Assembly: GCA_964444075.1 (NCBI GenBank) | Contig: CAYUFF010000014.1 | Location: forward strand, 1-21,203 | DNA length: 21,203 bases | Direction: 5' to 3' | DNA from: CAYUFF01 sp964444075 | GTDB lineage: Archaea > Aenigmatarchaeota > Aenigmatarchaeia > CG10238-14 > SCSR01 | Shown here: piece by piece, positions 5,960 through 12,930 of the stretch | How positions within the stretch are numbered: position 1 is the stretch's first letter | Layout: every line of letters starts with the position of its first letter | Position numbers and translations under genes: made by a program | Notes under the pieces: model-generated | Databases searched by the model: none | Told to the model about the DNA's origin: nothing | Seen by the model: the letters and a program-made list of their open reading frames with translations, nothing else

Positions 5960-6528
5960 AGCACGCGAAAAAGGTTAGAGAATACCTGAAGAGAACTCCC
6001 GTAGCGAGCGTATCTTCAATCTCCAAGATAGTGGGGAACAGGGATTATGCCTATGTCCTGCTCAACCACTTAGTAAAGAAAGGAGAAGCGTTCAGGATAA
6101 CGAGAGGATACTACTCAGCTATCGACGACCCGACCTTGCTGGTGTTTTGCATGAAACCGAGTTACCTCGGGTTGGAGGATGCGTTGAGCTTTCACGAGCT
6201 ATGGGAACAGGAAACCATACCGATAATCGTTACCTGCAGGAAGGTAAGGCAGGGTATAAGAAAAGTTTTCGGATGCAACGTCCTGGTGAAAAGAATTTCG
6301 CCAAAATACTTTTTCGGATACGAATACGTGAAGTACGAAGGTTTTCTCGTGCCAGTGAGCGATGTTGAGAAAACGCTGATAGACTTGGTCTACTTCGGAA
6401 GGGGAATCGATGAAGAACTGGCGAGGAGCTTTAAAGAAAGGGTCGATAAGAAAAAGCTTGCCAGCTATTTAAAAAAGTATCCAGAAAAGGTTAGGAGGAA
6501 GGTGAAATCTGTAATCGAAGGTCCTTAA
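5956..6528 (+). CDS. AbiEi-type antitoxin / transcriptional regulator
   Basis: A 190-residue AbiEi-like protein. Residues 1-57 form a winged helix ending in ITRGYYSAIDDP, the DNA-binding part of such antitoxins. The rest is the AbiEi C-terminal region with YLGLEDALSFHELWEQE (70-86) and VSDVEKTLIDLVYFGRG (134-150), segments typical of the family. I chose ATG at 5956: it overlaps the toxin stop as ATGA and has AGGTGG 8-13 nt upstream. An in-frame GTG at 5935 would add seven residues. It probably represses the operon through the inverted repeat at 5273-5290 and neutralises the toxin (family knowledge applied by inference). Confidence 0.82.
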   Translation: MKHAKKVREYLKRTPVASVSSISKIVGNRDYAYVLLNHLVKKGEAFRITRGYYSAIDDPTLLVFCMKPSYLGLEDALSFHELWEQETIPIIVTCRKVRQGIRKVFGCNVLVKRISPKYFFGYEYVKYEGFLVPVSDVEKTLIDLVYFGRGIDEELARSFKERVDKKKLASYLKKYPEKVRRKVKSVIEGP

Positions 6529-6553
6529 ACTTTCTGGGGAACAAGAATTAATC

Positions 6554-7939
6554 ATGGTATTCCGCTTGCTCCACCCGAAGGTTTACGAGGTCGTGAAGAA
6601 AAGGTTCGAAAGACCGACGCTACCCCAAGAGGTTGCGATACCCAAGATTCTCGAAGAGAAGAACGTCTTGTTGCAAGCCCCAGTTTCGACCGGGAAAACA
6701 GAGGCAGCTATCTTACCGGTGCTCAGCAAAATAGTCGAGAAGAAGCTTTCCCCCATCGCAGCTCTCTACATAACTCCGCTGAGAGCTCTCAACCGAGATA
6801 TGCTCTCGCGATTGCTGTGGTGGTGTGAAGAGCTCGGTTTGGAAATCGCCGTGAGGCATGGGGATACTTCCGTAAGGGAAAGGAAGCTGCAGGCAGAGTT
6901 TCCTACACACCTGCTAATCCTAACCCCAGAAACCCTGCAAGCGATACTGCCGGGAAAGAAGATGAGGAAACACTTGAGCAACGTGAGGTTCGTGATAATC
7001 GACGAACTTCACGAGCTAGCGGAATCCAAGAGGGGAACGCAGCTTGCGGTAGCCCTCGAAAGGTTGAGAGAGGTCAGCAGAGGTTTCAAGGTAATAGGGT
7101 TATCAGCTACCATGGGTAACTTGGAGGAGATGGCGAAGCTCATCTCTCCCAACGAAGACATTGAAACCTTAAGGGTAGAGTTTCCGAAGGGATTCGAGGT
7201 TAAGGTAATTCTTCCTGACGAAAAGCCGAAGAAGAAATATCCAGAAAAGTTAGCATCGAGCCTATCGCCTTCCTCGCTTTCGAGGCTTGAATGCATCGAC
7301 GATCTCATCAAAGTATCTAAAGGAAACGTCCTCGTTTTCACGAACACGAGGGAGTTTGCCGAGATACTTTCCAACAGGCTGAAGCTCCTCGATGCTTCCT
7401 TGAAGCTAGAAGTGCATCACTCAAGCTTGAGCAGGGATGTTAGGATGAAGGTCGAGAGAGAGTTCAAGGAGGGTAAGCTGGAAGCGATAGTCTGTACCTC
7501 CAGCCTTGAGCTCGGGATTGACATAGGGAGCATAGAGAAGGTAATCCAGTACTCGAGCCCTCGCCAGGTAACGCAGGCTATCCAGAGGATCGGTAGGTCG
7601 GGCCACGCTTTACACAAAGTGAGCAAAGGTATTCTGATACCCGTCGACGAGGATGACGTTTTCGAGTGTGCCGTGATAGGAAAAAGGGTTCTGGAAAAGA
7701 GGCTGGAAGCTACGAGGTTCCACAAAAATTCTCTCGACGTGCTATCCCACCAGATAGTAGGAATTCTTGTCGAGCATGGAAGCATGGAGGCCGAGAAGGT
7801 TTATGAGATTGTTAGGAGAAGCTACCCTTACAAGGAGCTTAGGTTCCAGGAATTCTTGTGGGTGTGTAAGTTCTTGGAAAAGATAGGCTTGCTTTGGATT
7901 AGAGAAAGTCCACGTCGAGAAAACTCTCCGCCAACCTAG
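6554..7939 (+). CDS. Lhr-type superfamily 2 helicase, truncated after the helicase core
   Basis: A 461-residue DExH helicase. Motifs in order: Q-motif region RPTLPQEVAIP (20-30); motif I APVSTGKTEAA (42-52, with Ser-Thr where most Lhr have Gly-Ser); TPLRALNRD; motif II IIDELHEL (148-155); motif III LSATMGN (183-189); VFTNTREFAEIL; SLELGID; motif VI QRIGRSGH. The motif layout and the LHELAESKRGTQLAVALERL segment match Lhr. Archaeal Lhr proteins are about 850-950 residues, with a winged-helix and a C-terminal beta-barrel region. This one stops in the winged-helix region (IGLLWIRES, then an unrelated Arg/Pro-rich tail) and overlaps the convergent reductase gene by 41 nt. ATPase and translocase functions look intact, but strand separation or loading may be changed. 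Confidence 0.9.
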   Translation: MVFRLLHPKVYEVVKKRFERPTLPQEVAIPKILEEKNVLLQAPVSTGKTEAAILPVLSKIVEKKLSPIAALYITPLRALNRDMLSRLLWWCEELGLEIAVRHGDTSVRERKLQAEFPTHLLILTPETLQAILPGKKMRKHLSNVRFVIIDELHELAESKRGTQLAVALERLREVSRGFKVIGLSATMGNLEEMAKLISPNEDIETLRVEFPKGFEVKVILPDEKPKKKYPEKLASSLSPSSLSRLECIDDLIKVSKGNVLVFTNTREFAEILSNRLKLLDASLKLEVHHSSLSRDVRMKVEREFKEGKLEAIVCTSSLELGIDIGSIEKVIQYSSPRQVTQAIQRIGRSGHALHKVSKGILIPVDEDDVFECAVIGKRVLEKRLEATRFHKNSLDVLSHQIVGILVEHGSMEAEKVYEIVRRSYPYKELRFQEFLWVCKFLEKIGLLWIRESPRRENSPPT

Positions 7940-8978
7940 GGATTTTCAGGAACCTTATCAAGGAGAACGAGCTCGGAAACTTTTTCAGTTGCTCGAAGGC
8001 TTTTTTGAGCATGAAACCTTTTTCGATAGACCGCGAGAGCAAGCGTTTCCACGCTAGCTCGTAGCTTTCGGTCAGGAATTCCCTGCTGAAATCCATGCTT
8101 TCCAAAGCTCTTACGCACGCCTTCGCCGCCAACTTAGAGCAGAGCTTTCCATAAGCCAGACCGCCGAAGGAGAAAGGTTTCACTTGGCAGGCGGCATCAC
8201 CAACAAGCAAAACTCTTTCTTCAACGCTGCTCGGGATAATACCTACCCTCATCACGTCGCCGACGAGCTTTCCTTCAACCCTCTCTCCGAATCTTTCCTC
8301 GACAAACCCTTGCAAATGCTCAAGCTTTGCGTACCTTCCAGCTATTCCAACCTTTGCGCGCTCCTCATTCAAAGGAACTACCCAAGCAAAGTCGTTTGCG
8401 AAATCGTTGGGTTGGAACCAAAGCTCTACCCTATCCTTCTCTACGTCGAAACGACCTAGCTTGATTTTAACATCCAGCTGGAGGAGCTTTACTAAGTAAT
8501 CACAACTACCCATACCCAAACTTCTCGCTACTTGGGAAATAGGACCGTCCGCGCCTACCAGTAAGTTCGTAGAAAAGCACCCGCGATCATGAAACACAAT
8601 CCCTAGATCCTTATCAAACCCCAAGAATCTCGTACCGAGCTTGAAGTAAACTCCAGTGTTCTTTGCCTCACGAAAAAGATAAAGGTCGTGGCGCCTCCTG
8701 TTTATCACGAACATACTTCCCCTAACCTCGAAAAAGTTTCTCCACCCACAGTAGAAGCGAGCTCTCTCGATGCGGTTGAGGATTATGTCTTCTGGCAAAC
8801 CTCTGACTACCCTTTTGCTCACAAGGCCGGCACACTTTTCTGGAGTACCGATTACTCTCTTCCTTTCTAACACAACAACCTTGAACCCTCGTTCAGCGAC
8901 GAGTTTAGCTACCCTACACCCGCAAGGACCGGCACCAACTACAACTAAATCACAAGACTCGCGAACCTTCCTTTTCAT
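7899..8978 (-). CDS. Geranylgeranyl-reductase-family FAD-dependent oxidoreductase
   Basis: Flavoprotein of the digeranylgeranylglycerophospholipid reductase family, which saturates isoprenoid chains of archaeal lipids. N-terminal Rossmann motif LVVVGAGPCGCRVAKLVAERG (11-31) with the acidic residue of VLERK (36-40) binding FAD ribose. The substrate-side Cys motif EKCAGLVS (47-54) matches the KxCGG-type segment. The second FAD motif VLLVGDAACQVKPFSFGGLAYG resembles the family GDAAGxxxPxxxGGI motif. At 359 residues it is slightly short. It starts inside the cis-prenyltransferase stop codon (ATGA overlap). That coupling suggests its substrate may be the polyprenyl carrier (dolichol-type reduction) rather than, or in addition to, membrane diethers (inference). 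Confidence 0.9.
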   Translation of the reverse strand: MKRKVRESCDLVVVGAGPCGCRVAKLVAERGFKVVVLERKRVIGTPEKCAGLVSKRVVRGLPEDIILNRIERARFYCGWRNFFEVRGSMFVINRRRHDLYLFREAKNTGVYFKLGTRFLGFDKDLGIVFHDRGCFSTNLLVGADGPISQVARSLGMGSCDYLVKLLQLDVKIKLGRFDVEKDRVELWFQPNDFANDFAWVVPLNEERAKVGIAGRYAKLEHLQGFVEERFGERVEGKLVGDVMRVGIIPSSVEERVLLVGDAACQVKPFSFGGLAYGKLCSKLAAKACVRALESMDFSREFLTESYELAWKRLLSRSIEKGFMLKKAFEQLKKFPSSFSLIRFLKIPRLAESFLDVDFL

Positions 8979-9682
8979 TTACCAAACCTTCTCTGCCTTC
9001 TGGAGAATTCTTTCAGGCAGAGGATGAGGTCACGCTTCGTGAAATCTGGCCAGTATTTGTTCAAGAAGATTAGCTCGGCGTAGCAAGCTTGCCAGGGCAT
9101 GAAGTTCGAGAGCCTTTTCTCGCCACCAGTCCTTATCAGCAAATCCAAGCCGCTCGGAACCATGAGCTTTTTCTCGAACTCTCTTTCGTTAATCTCTATA
9201 AGCCTGTGCTTCCTCAAGCATTCTTCAACCAGATTTTTCACTGCTCTCACGATCTCGTACTTCCCTCCGTAGGCTACCAAAAAGTTTATCACCCTCTTCT
9301 GATACTTTGCCGTCTTTTCCATGATTCTCCCCATAAGCTTAACGAGCCTTTTCGGTAGCTTATCCAAATCCCCGACGAACCTCACCCTGACTCTGTACTT
9401 CTTCAAGAAATCGCTCTCCCTCCTTTCCCACTTGTCGAGGTAATGGTAGAATATCTTGAAGAGCTCTTTCAGCTCCCTCTTCGGCCTTTTCCTCAGGTTT
9501 TCGGTAGAGAGCGCGTAAATCGATACTTGCGGTATACCTAGCTCCATGCACCAGTCCAAGAACTTTTCTACTTTTTCCGCTCCCTTCCAGTGACCTTCCC
9601 AGGGCGGCAAGCCCCTTTCCTTCGCCCACCTCCTGTTGCCGTCGATGATTACCCCTAGGTGTCTAGGGAGAATAAGCTTCAT
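8975..9682 (-). CDS. uppS: Cis-prenyltransferase (undecaprenyl diphosphate synthase family)
   Basis: Builds long cis-polyprenyl diphosphate from isopentenyl diphosphate, the precursor of the lipid carrier for protein glycosylation. 235 residues with every family signature: HLGVIIDGNRRWAKERGL (8-25, catalytic Asp14), WEGHWKGAEKVEKFLDWC (28-45), SIYALSTENLRKRP (54-67), INFLVAYGGKYEIV, and the C-terminal LLIRTGGEKRLSNFMPWQ plus YAELIF...YWPDF. TTTAAAAT at 9709-9716 (minus strand) is a TATA-like box about 27-34 nt before the ATG. Product chain length cannot be read reliably. Confidence 0.95.
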   Translation of the reverse strand: MKLILPRHLGVIIDGNRRWAKERGLPPWEGHWKGAEKVEKFLDWCMELGIPQVSIYALSTENLRKRPKRELKELFKIFYHYLDKWERRESDFLKKYRVRVRFVGDLDKLPKRLVKLMGRIMEKTAKYQKRVINFLVAYGGKYEIVRAVKNLVEECLRKHRLIEINEREFEKKLMVPSGLDLLIRTGGEKRLSNFMPWQACYAELIFLNKYWPDFTKRDLILCLKEFSRRQRRFGK

Positions 9683-9708
9683 GTTTTAAAGATTTCGAGC
9701 AGCAAAGT

Positions 9709-9716
9709 TTTAAAAT
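9709..9716 (-). promoter_or_regulatory. TATA-like box of the uppS-reductase operon
   Basis: The A/T stretch reading ATTTTAAA on the minus strand lies 27-34 nt before the uppS ATG (9682), in the 58-bp spacer after the MTA phosphorylase gene. The two-gene lipid operon thus probably has its own start site, although read-through from the phosphorylase gene is possible. Confidence 0.4.
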
Positions 9717-9740
9717 TTTCTCCAAAATGTTGAAATCGCT

Positions 9741-10535
9741 TTAAATGCAAGCATCCTTCAACGCGAGCTCGCAACGACACTTTCTTTCTTTCGGTATTCG
9801 CAAGAGTACTTCCCTCACCAACCTCTTCAGCTTACCGAAGTTCCTCCTGTAAGTCCTTACGACCTCCATGGCATCCACTGGCTTCTCGGCCCAAACGTCG
9901 TAATCGGTAACCATGCACAAGCTTAGGTAGCAGATTCCCAACTCCCTAGCTAACACGCACTCTGGAACGAGGGTCATTCCAACAACATCCACACCCCACA
10001 TCCTGAAAAGCTTCGATTCTGCGCGAGTAGAAAACCTGGGCCCTTCTATGCATACGTAAGTCGCTGGGTAATGATACTTTATCTTTAGCTCCTCACAACA
10101 ACTCCTGGCTACTTTGCTCAGCTCCTCGCAGAATGGCTCCGCCATAGAAACGTAGCAAATCCTACCGCCTTCGTAGAAGCTCGCTACCCTTTTGGTGTTG
10201 TCGACGAACTGATCCGGAATTACTATGTCGCCGGGCTTAATCTCTTCCCTCAAGCTTCCTACGGCCATGAGGGCTAAGATCCTTTTCGCGCCGAGCTCCC
10301 TCAAGGCCCAGACGTTGGCTTTGTAGTTCACCCTGTGGGCAGGAATTGTATGGTTCCTACCGTGTCTAGGAAGGAACGCTACTCTCCTACCTTCGAGCTT
10401 ACCCACGAGTATGTTGTCGGAGGTCGCTCCGAAGGGCGTGTAAACCTTCACCTCCTCAACATCCTTGAGCTTGATAACCCTGCTGTCTTGCAAGCCAGTA
10501 CCTCCGATGAGTGCTATCTCCACCCTGCTTTCCAT
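9741..10535 (-). CDS. mtnP: 5'-methylthioadenosine phosphorylase
   Basis: Cleaves 5'-methylthioadenosine, a by-product of polyamine synthesis, with phosphate to adenine and methylthioribose-1-phosphate. 264 residues. Phosphate-site GGTGL (11-15); RHGRNHTIPAHRVNYKANVW (57-76); CIEGPRFSTRAES (162-174); methionine/ribose-site VVGMTLVPE (184-192); and base-site VTDYDVW (209-215). Asp211 and Asp213 are the adenine-selecting acids, which favours MTA over 6-oxopurine substrates; methylthioinosine remains possible. Eleven cysteines, including Cys253-x-Cys255 near the end, match the CXC and disulfide pattern of hyperthermophile MTAPs. I chose ATG 10535 (a GTG at 10538 is in frame) because GTATAAG lies 25-31 nt before it. 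Confidence 0.92.
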   Translation of the reverse strand: MESRVEIALIGGTGLQDSRVIKLKDVEEVKVYTPFGATSDNILVGKLEGRRVAFLPRHGRNHTIPAHRVNYKANVWALRELGAKRILALMAVGSLREEIKPGDIVIPDQFVDNTKRVASFYEGGRICYVSMAEPFCEELSKVARSCCEELKIKYHYPATYVCIEGPRFSTRAESKLFRMWGVDVVGMTLVPECVLARELGICYLSLCMVTDYDVWAEKPVDAMEVVRTYRRNFGKLKRLVREVLLRIPKERKCRCELALKDACI

Positions 10536-10559
10536 CACATTTATTTTACTCCCCGAAAA

Positions 10560-10566
10560 CTTATAC
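10560..10566 (-). promoter_or_regulatory. TATA-like box of mtnP
   Basis: GTATAAG on the minus strand lies 25-31 nt before the mtnP ATG, consistent with a leaderless transcript and with ATG 10535 as start. Confidence 0.5.
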
Positions 10567-10570
10567 TCCT

Positions 10571-10592
10571 TTATCGCGATAAAGCTTTTTTA
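10571..10592 (+). promoter_or_regulatory. Palindrome plus TATA-like box of the AAA+ ATPase gene
   Basis: TTATCGCGATAA (10571-10582) is a perfect 12-bp palindrome just upstream of the TATA-like TTTTTTAA (10585-10592). The box is 25-32 nt before ATG 10617. A protein on the palindrome could affect transcription in both directions, because the mtnP promoter is next to it. Confidence 0.45.
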
Positions 10593-10604
10593 AGTATGTT
10601 TCTA

Positions 10605-10630
10605 AGAATTATTCTCATGAGAATAATTCT
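10605..10630. promoter_or_regulatory. 26-bp perfect palindrome centred on the start codon, candidate operator
   Basis: Each half is AGAATTATTCTCA or its exact reverse complement, with no spacer. The ATG at 10617-10619 is at the centre. If transcription is leaderless from that ATG, the palindrome covers about -12 to +14, the classical place for an archaeal repressor that blocks polymerase. In RNA it could instead form a hairpin. It encodes RIILMRIILRR if the upstream ATG (10596) is used. Confidence 0.6.
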
Positions 10631-11873
10631 CAGAAGAATAGATGTTGAAAGGATTAAGAAAGCGTTTCCATGGGTAATGGTCTATGGGAGGAGGAAAACA
10701 GGAAAAACTTTTTTAGTTGAGAATTTTATCGAGCATGATAAATTCTTCTTCGTAAACAGAGATTCCACGGTGCTGGACAAATCTACTGACGAGGTGTATA
10801 CCTACGAAGAGTTCAGGAGGGTTTTTAGAGAAAGTATGGAGATAGATGCCACCGTTGTGATAGACGAATTCCATCGCTTACCAGAAAGTTTCCAGGATTA
10901 CTTGCATGCGATGGGTGTGAAGGGCAAGCTGATACTCATAACCTCAACGCTGTGGCTGGCTAAAAGGCTTCTCGGCAGAAAAAAGCCGTTACTCGGAACT
11001 GTAACTCCAGTAAGGGTCTCGCTTATCGACGAAATGGAAGTGATGGAAGGATTGAGGAAGCACTTAAAAGGAAGGGAGTTGGTAGAGGCCTCTACCTACT
11101 TACGCGAGGTCATCCTCATCCCAAAGTTTACGGGCAAGAACATGAGAGAGTTCTTGAGCGATTTTCTCTTCGAGTCGAGGATAGTTATCAAAAACCTCGT
11201 GGGTGAAATCTTTACTGAGGAGGAAAGAAAGCTCACGAACGTTTACGAAGGTATAATGAAAGCCGTTTCTAACGGAAAGAACGTCAGCACTGAAATTTCG
11301 AGCTTCCTGTTTTCTAGGGGTTTGATCGCCAAGGATAATCCTGGTGTGGTTCAAAAGTACCTAAACACGCTTGTGGAGGTTGGTATCCTGGAAAGGTTGA
11401 AGGTCTTTGACAAGAAAAAATACAGATATTTTCACGCTTCTCCTTTGCTCGACCTTCACTATTACCTCGAGGCCAAATATTCTTACACGGAAGTAGAGAC
11501 GCCCAAGAGTTTCATAAGGAAAGTCGTGGAGCAAAAGTTGCCCTTCCACGTGGAGCAATACTTCAGGAATTTCATGAGCAAGTACTTCGGTATGCAGCCT
11601 GCCGTTTTCCAAGAGAAGGACTTGGAGGTAGACATCCTCCTACTCAAGTTCAAGAAACCGAAGGTGGTCGTAGAGGTTAAGTGGAAGGATAAGGTTAGCG
11701 AGACGGAAGTGAAGAGCGTTGAAAGGAAGCTTCAGAGATTCGAGGGTTGCAAAAAAATACTCGTAGTACCATCGCGCTCCTCCCTCGAAAGAATTCCGGA
11801 AAGCGTGGAGGTCTGGGACGTCGACTACATCGTGAAGAATTGCTTGAAAAAGCGTGGCAATCGAAAACTCTAG
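10617..11873 (+). CDS. AAA+ ATPase with C-terminal DUF234 nuclease-like domain
   Basis: A 418-residue member of the archaeal ATPase family (ATPase_2 type) with a DUF234 C-terminus. Walker A is GRRKTGKT (24-31), Walker B VVIDEF (80-85), and the sensor-like ILITSTLW (106-113). A winged-helix region follows (SFLFSRGLIAKDNPGVVQKYLNTLVEVGILE). The C-terminal DLEVDILLLKF...VVVEVKW has the D...ExK spacing of PD-(D/E)XK nucleases. Biological role and target are unknown; members occur in many thermophilic archaea, often in several copies. ATG 10617 fits the TATA box spacing; ATG 10596, in frame, would add seven residues. The gene ends 4 nt into the convergent trmY gene. Its start lies in a 26-bp palindrome, which suggests tight autoregulation. 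Confidence 0.88.
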   Translation: MRIILRRIDVERIKKAFPWVMVYGRRKTGKTFLVENFIEHDKFFFVNRDSTVLDKSTDEVYTYEEFRRVFRESMEIDATVVIDEFHRLPESFQDYLHAMGVKGKLILITSTLWLAKRLLGRKKPLLGTVTPVRVSLIDEMEVMEGLRKHLKGRELVEASTYLREVILIPKFTGKNMREFLSDFLFESRIVIKNLVGEIFTEEERKLTNVYEGIMKAVSNGKNVSTEISSFLFSRGLIAKDNPGVVQKYLNTLVEVGILERLKVFDKKKYRYFHASPLLDLHYYLEAKYSYTEVETPKSFIRKVVEQKLPFHVEQYFRNFMSKYFGMQPAVFQEKDLEVDILLLKFKKPKVVVEVKWKDKVSETEVKSVERKLQRFEGCKKILVVPSRSSLERIPESVEVWDVDYIVKNCLKKRGNRKL

Positions 11874-12469
11874 TCGACGTTCCTCCTGTCGAGCTCGTAG
11901 TTTATTATCGCTATGCACTGGCTTGCGAGGTACTCCTTGTTTCCCAACGAAACTCTCTTCGCACCGATCTTTTTCAGAAACCTTTCCGCAGCTTTCGGCA
12001 AGCCTTTGTGGTCGCCGAGCACGAAGCACACTTGCTTGCTGAACTCAACCTCCCTAACGTCCTTACCTCTTTTATGAAGGTAAACTATTTCAACGCCTTC
12101 CTCGGACCTTTCCCTCAAGAATTCCTCGAAGCTCTTCTTCGCAACTTTTATTCCGTGCCACACTTCGATTTCTTCCCCGTAGTCCAGCCAATAACCCTTC
12201 TCGATCGCCATCCTCAAATGAGAGGCTACGTTCCTCTCGTCGGGGCTCATTCCCCTTAACTTGGAAGCTTCGACCGTGATTAACTTGGGTGGCTTGTCTG
12301 GACCCTCGAAGACCGAGCGAAAGACCACGTTCCTCCTTAAGTTTCCCGAAAGCCAGATCGCTTGCGTGATACATCTACAAACCAAGTCGATCCTTCCAGC
12401 TCCAGGAAGGTCGTTGAGCTTGAACGACTTGGTAAAAGCTTTCGATGCCCTCAGCAAGAATTCCCTCAT
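11870..12469 (-). CDS. trmY: tRNA (pseudouridine-54-N1)-methyltransferase TrmY
   Basis: SPOUT-fold enzyme that converts Psi54 to N1-methylpseudouridine in archaeal tRNA. Its 199-residue length is typical. The N-terminal MREFLLRASKAFT, then NDLPGAGRIDLVCRCITQAI (about 19-38) and IWLSGNLRRNV are the family hallmark. The C-terminal SAM-binding knot contains VCFVLGDHKGLPK, SLGNKEYLASQCI and INYELDR. The substrate Psi54 would come from Pus10, also in this window. A TATA-like CTTAAAAAC (minus strand, about 12494-12501) lies 25-32 nt upstream. The gene overlaps the convergent AAA+ gene by 4 nt. Confidence 0.95.
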   Translation of the reverse strand: MREFLLRASKAFTKSFKLNDLPGAGRIDLVCRCITQAIWLSGNLRRNVVFRSVFEGPDKPPKLITVEASKLRGMSPDERNVASHLRMAIEKGYWLDYGEEIEVWHGIKVAKKSFEEFLRERSEEGVEIVYLHKRGKDVREVEFSKQVCFVLGDHKGLPKAAERFLKKIGAKRVSLGNKEYLASQCIAIINYELDRRNVD

Positions 12470-12591
12470 ACCTAAAGATTTTTCGCGCTACGTTTTTAAG
12501 TTTCAGCATAGGTTGCGCTGGTTACTCGGCAAATATAGTGTTGCTTAATTTTCTCCCGCCACTTTACGCGTTTCTCTTGAAAATAATGAAA

Positions 12592-12615
12592 GGATTGAAA
12601 ACCGAAAGGTAATCC
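12592..12615. other. Two-tier hairpin with GAAA tetraloop between trmY and tRNA-Arg
   Basis: GGATT (12592-12596), GAAA, ACC, GAAA loop, GGT, AATCC (12611-12615). The outer 5-bp and inner 3-bp stems are perfect on the plus strand, separated by a one-sided GAAA bulge, and the loop is a GNRA tetraloop. It lies in the 183-bp spacer, about 40 nt beyond the 3' end of tRNA-Arg. No ORF covers it. Confidence 0.3.
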
Positions 12616-12652
12616 CAAGCAATCTCAAGTTTCTTTACATCATAGATAAACA

Positions 12653-12727
12653 TGCCCTCGCCGGGATTTGAACCCGGGTCTGTTCCTCCGCAGGGAACTA
12701 TCCTAGTCCTGGCTAGACGACGAGGGC
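12653..12727 (-). tRNA. tRNA-Arg (GCG)
   Basis: A 75-nt tRNA on the minus strand. Acceptor GCCCTCG pairs fully with CGAGGGC, discriminator A, CCA not encoded. D-arm GTCT...GGAT with two G-U pairs. Anticodon stem GTTCC/GGAAC with loop CT-GCG-GA, decoding CGC/CGT arginine codons. Variable region AGAC. T-arm CCGGG-TTCAAAT-CCCGG. No intron. Confidence 0.95.
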
Positions 12728-12730
12728 GCT

Positions 12731-12745
12731 AAAAAATTTAAAAGA
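12731..12745. promoter_or_regulatory. Shared A/T-rich divergent promoter of tRNA-Arg and zinc-ribbon gene
   Basis: The 41-bp gap between the tRNA 5' end (12727) and the zinc-ribbon ATG (12769) contains TTTAAAAG (12737-12744), which is 25-32 nt before that ATG. The surrounding A/T block AAAAAATTTAAAA can serve the tRNA in the other direction. Confidence 0.4.
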
Positions 12746-12768
12746 GCGAGTAAACTAAAATTTTTCTC

Positions 12769-12930
12769 ATGCTTAGGTGCACGAGCTGCAACACCAACGT
12801 GCTCACGAAGAAGTATTGGGTGAGGTTCAAGTGCCCAGCCTGCGGTGAAGCGGAAATAATCAGGTGTAGCACTTGCAAAGCTCTCTCGATAAAGTATACT
12901 TGCCCAAAGTGCGGCTTCACAGGACCCTAA
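12769..12930 (+). CDS. Small double zinc-ribbon protein (HVO_2753/DUF1610-like)
   Basis: A 53-residue protein made almost only of zinc knuckles: CTSC (4-7), CPAC (22-25), CSTC (33-36) and CPKC (45-48), enough for two zinc sites. The RxCxSC...W-x-RFKCPxCG pattern and length match the archaeal HVO_2753-type micro-zinc-finger family, often found next to translation factor aEF-1 beta; here that neighbour is missing. A role in translation or in motility/biofilm regulation is suggested only by family work in haloarchaea. The last bases overlap the convergent kinase gene by 4 nt. The ATG follows a TATA-like box at leaderless distance. Confidence 0.85.
   Translation: MLRCTSCNTNVLTKKYWVRFKCPACGEAEIIRCSTCKALSIKYTCPKCGFTGP

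Noticed and set aside
7899..7939. Frameshift splitting a full-length Lhr gene
   Set aside because: Beyond 7939 the plus strand has no frame with Lhr C-terminal motifs, and the minus strand carries a complete reductase; the truncation is real in this sequence.
10335..10616. Upstream extension of the AAA+ ATPase frame to 10335
   Set aside because: The extra residues overlap the MTA phosphorylase gene antisense and have no conserved pattern; TATA spacing points to ATG 10617.
12541..12652. C/D box guide RNA in the spacer next to tRNA-Arg
   Set aside because: An ATGATGT resembling box C is present on the minus strand, but I found no box D (CTGA) at a suitable distance.
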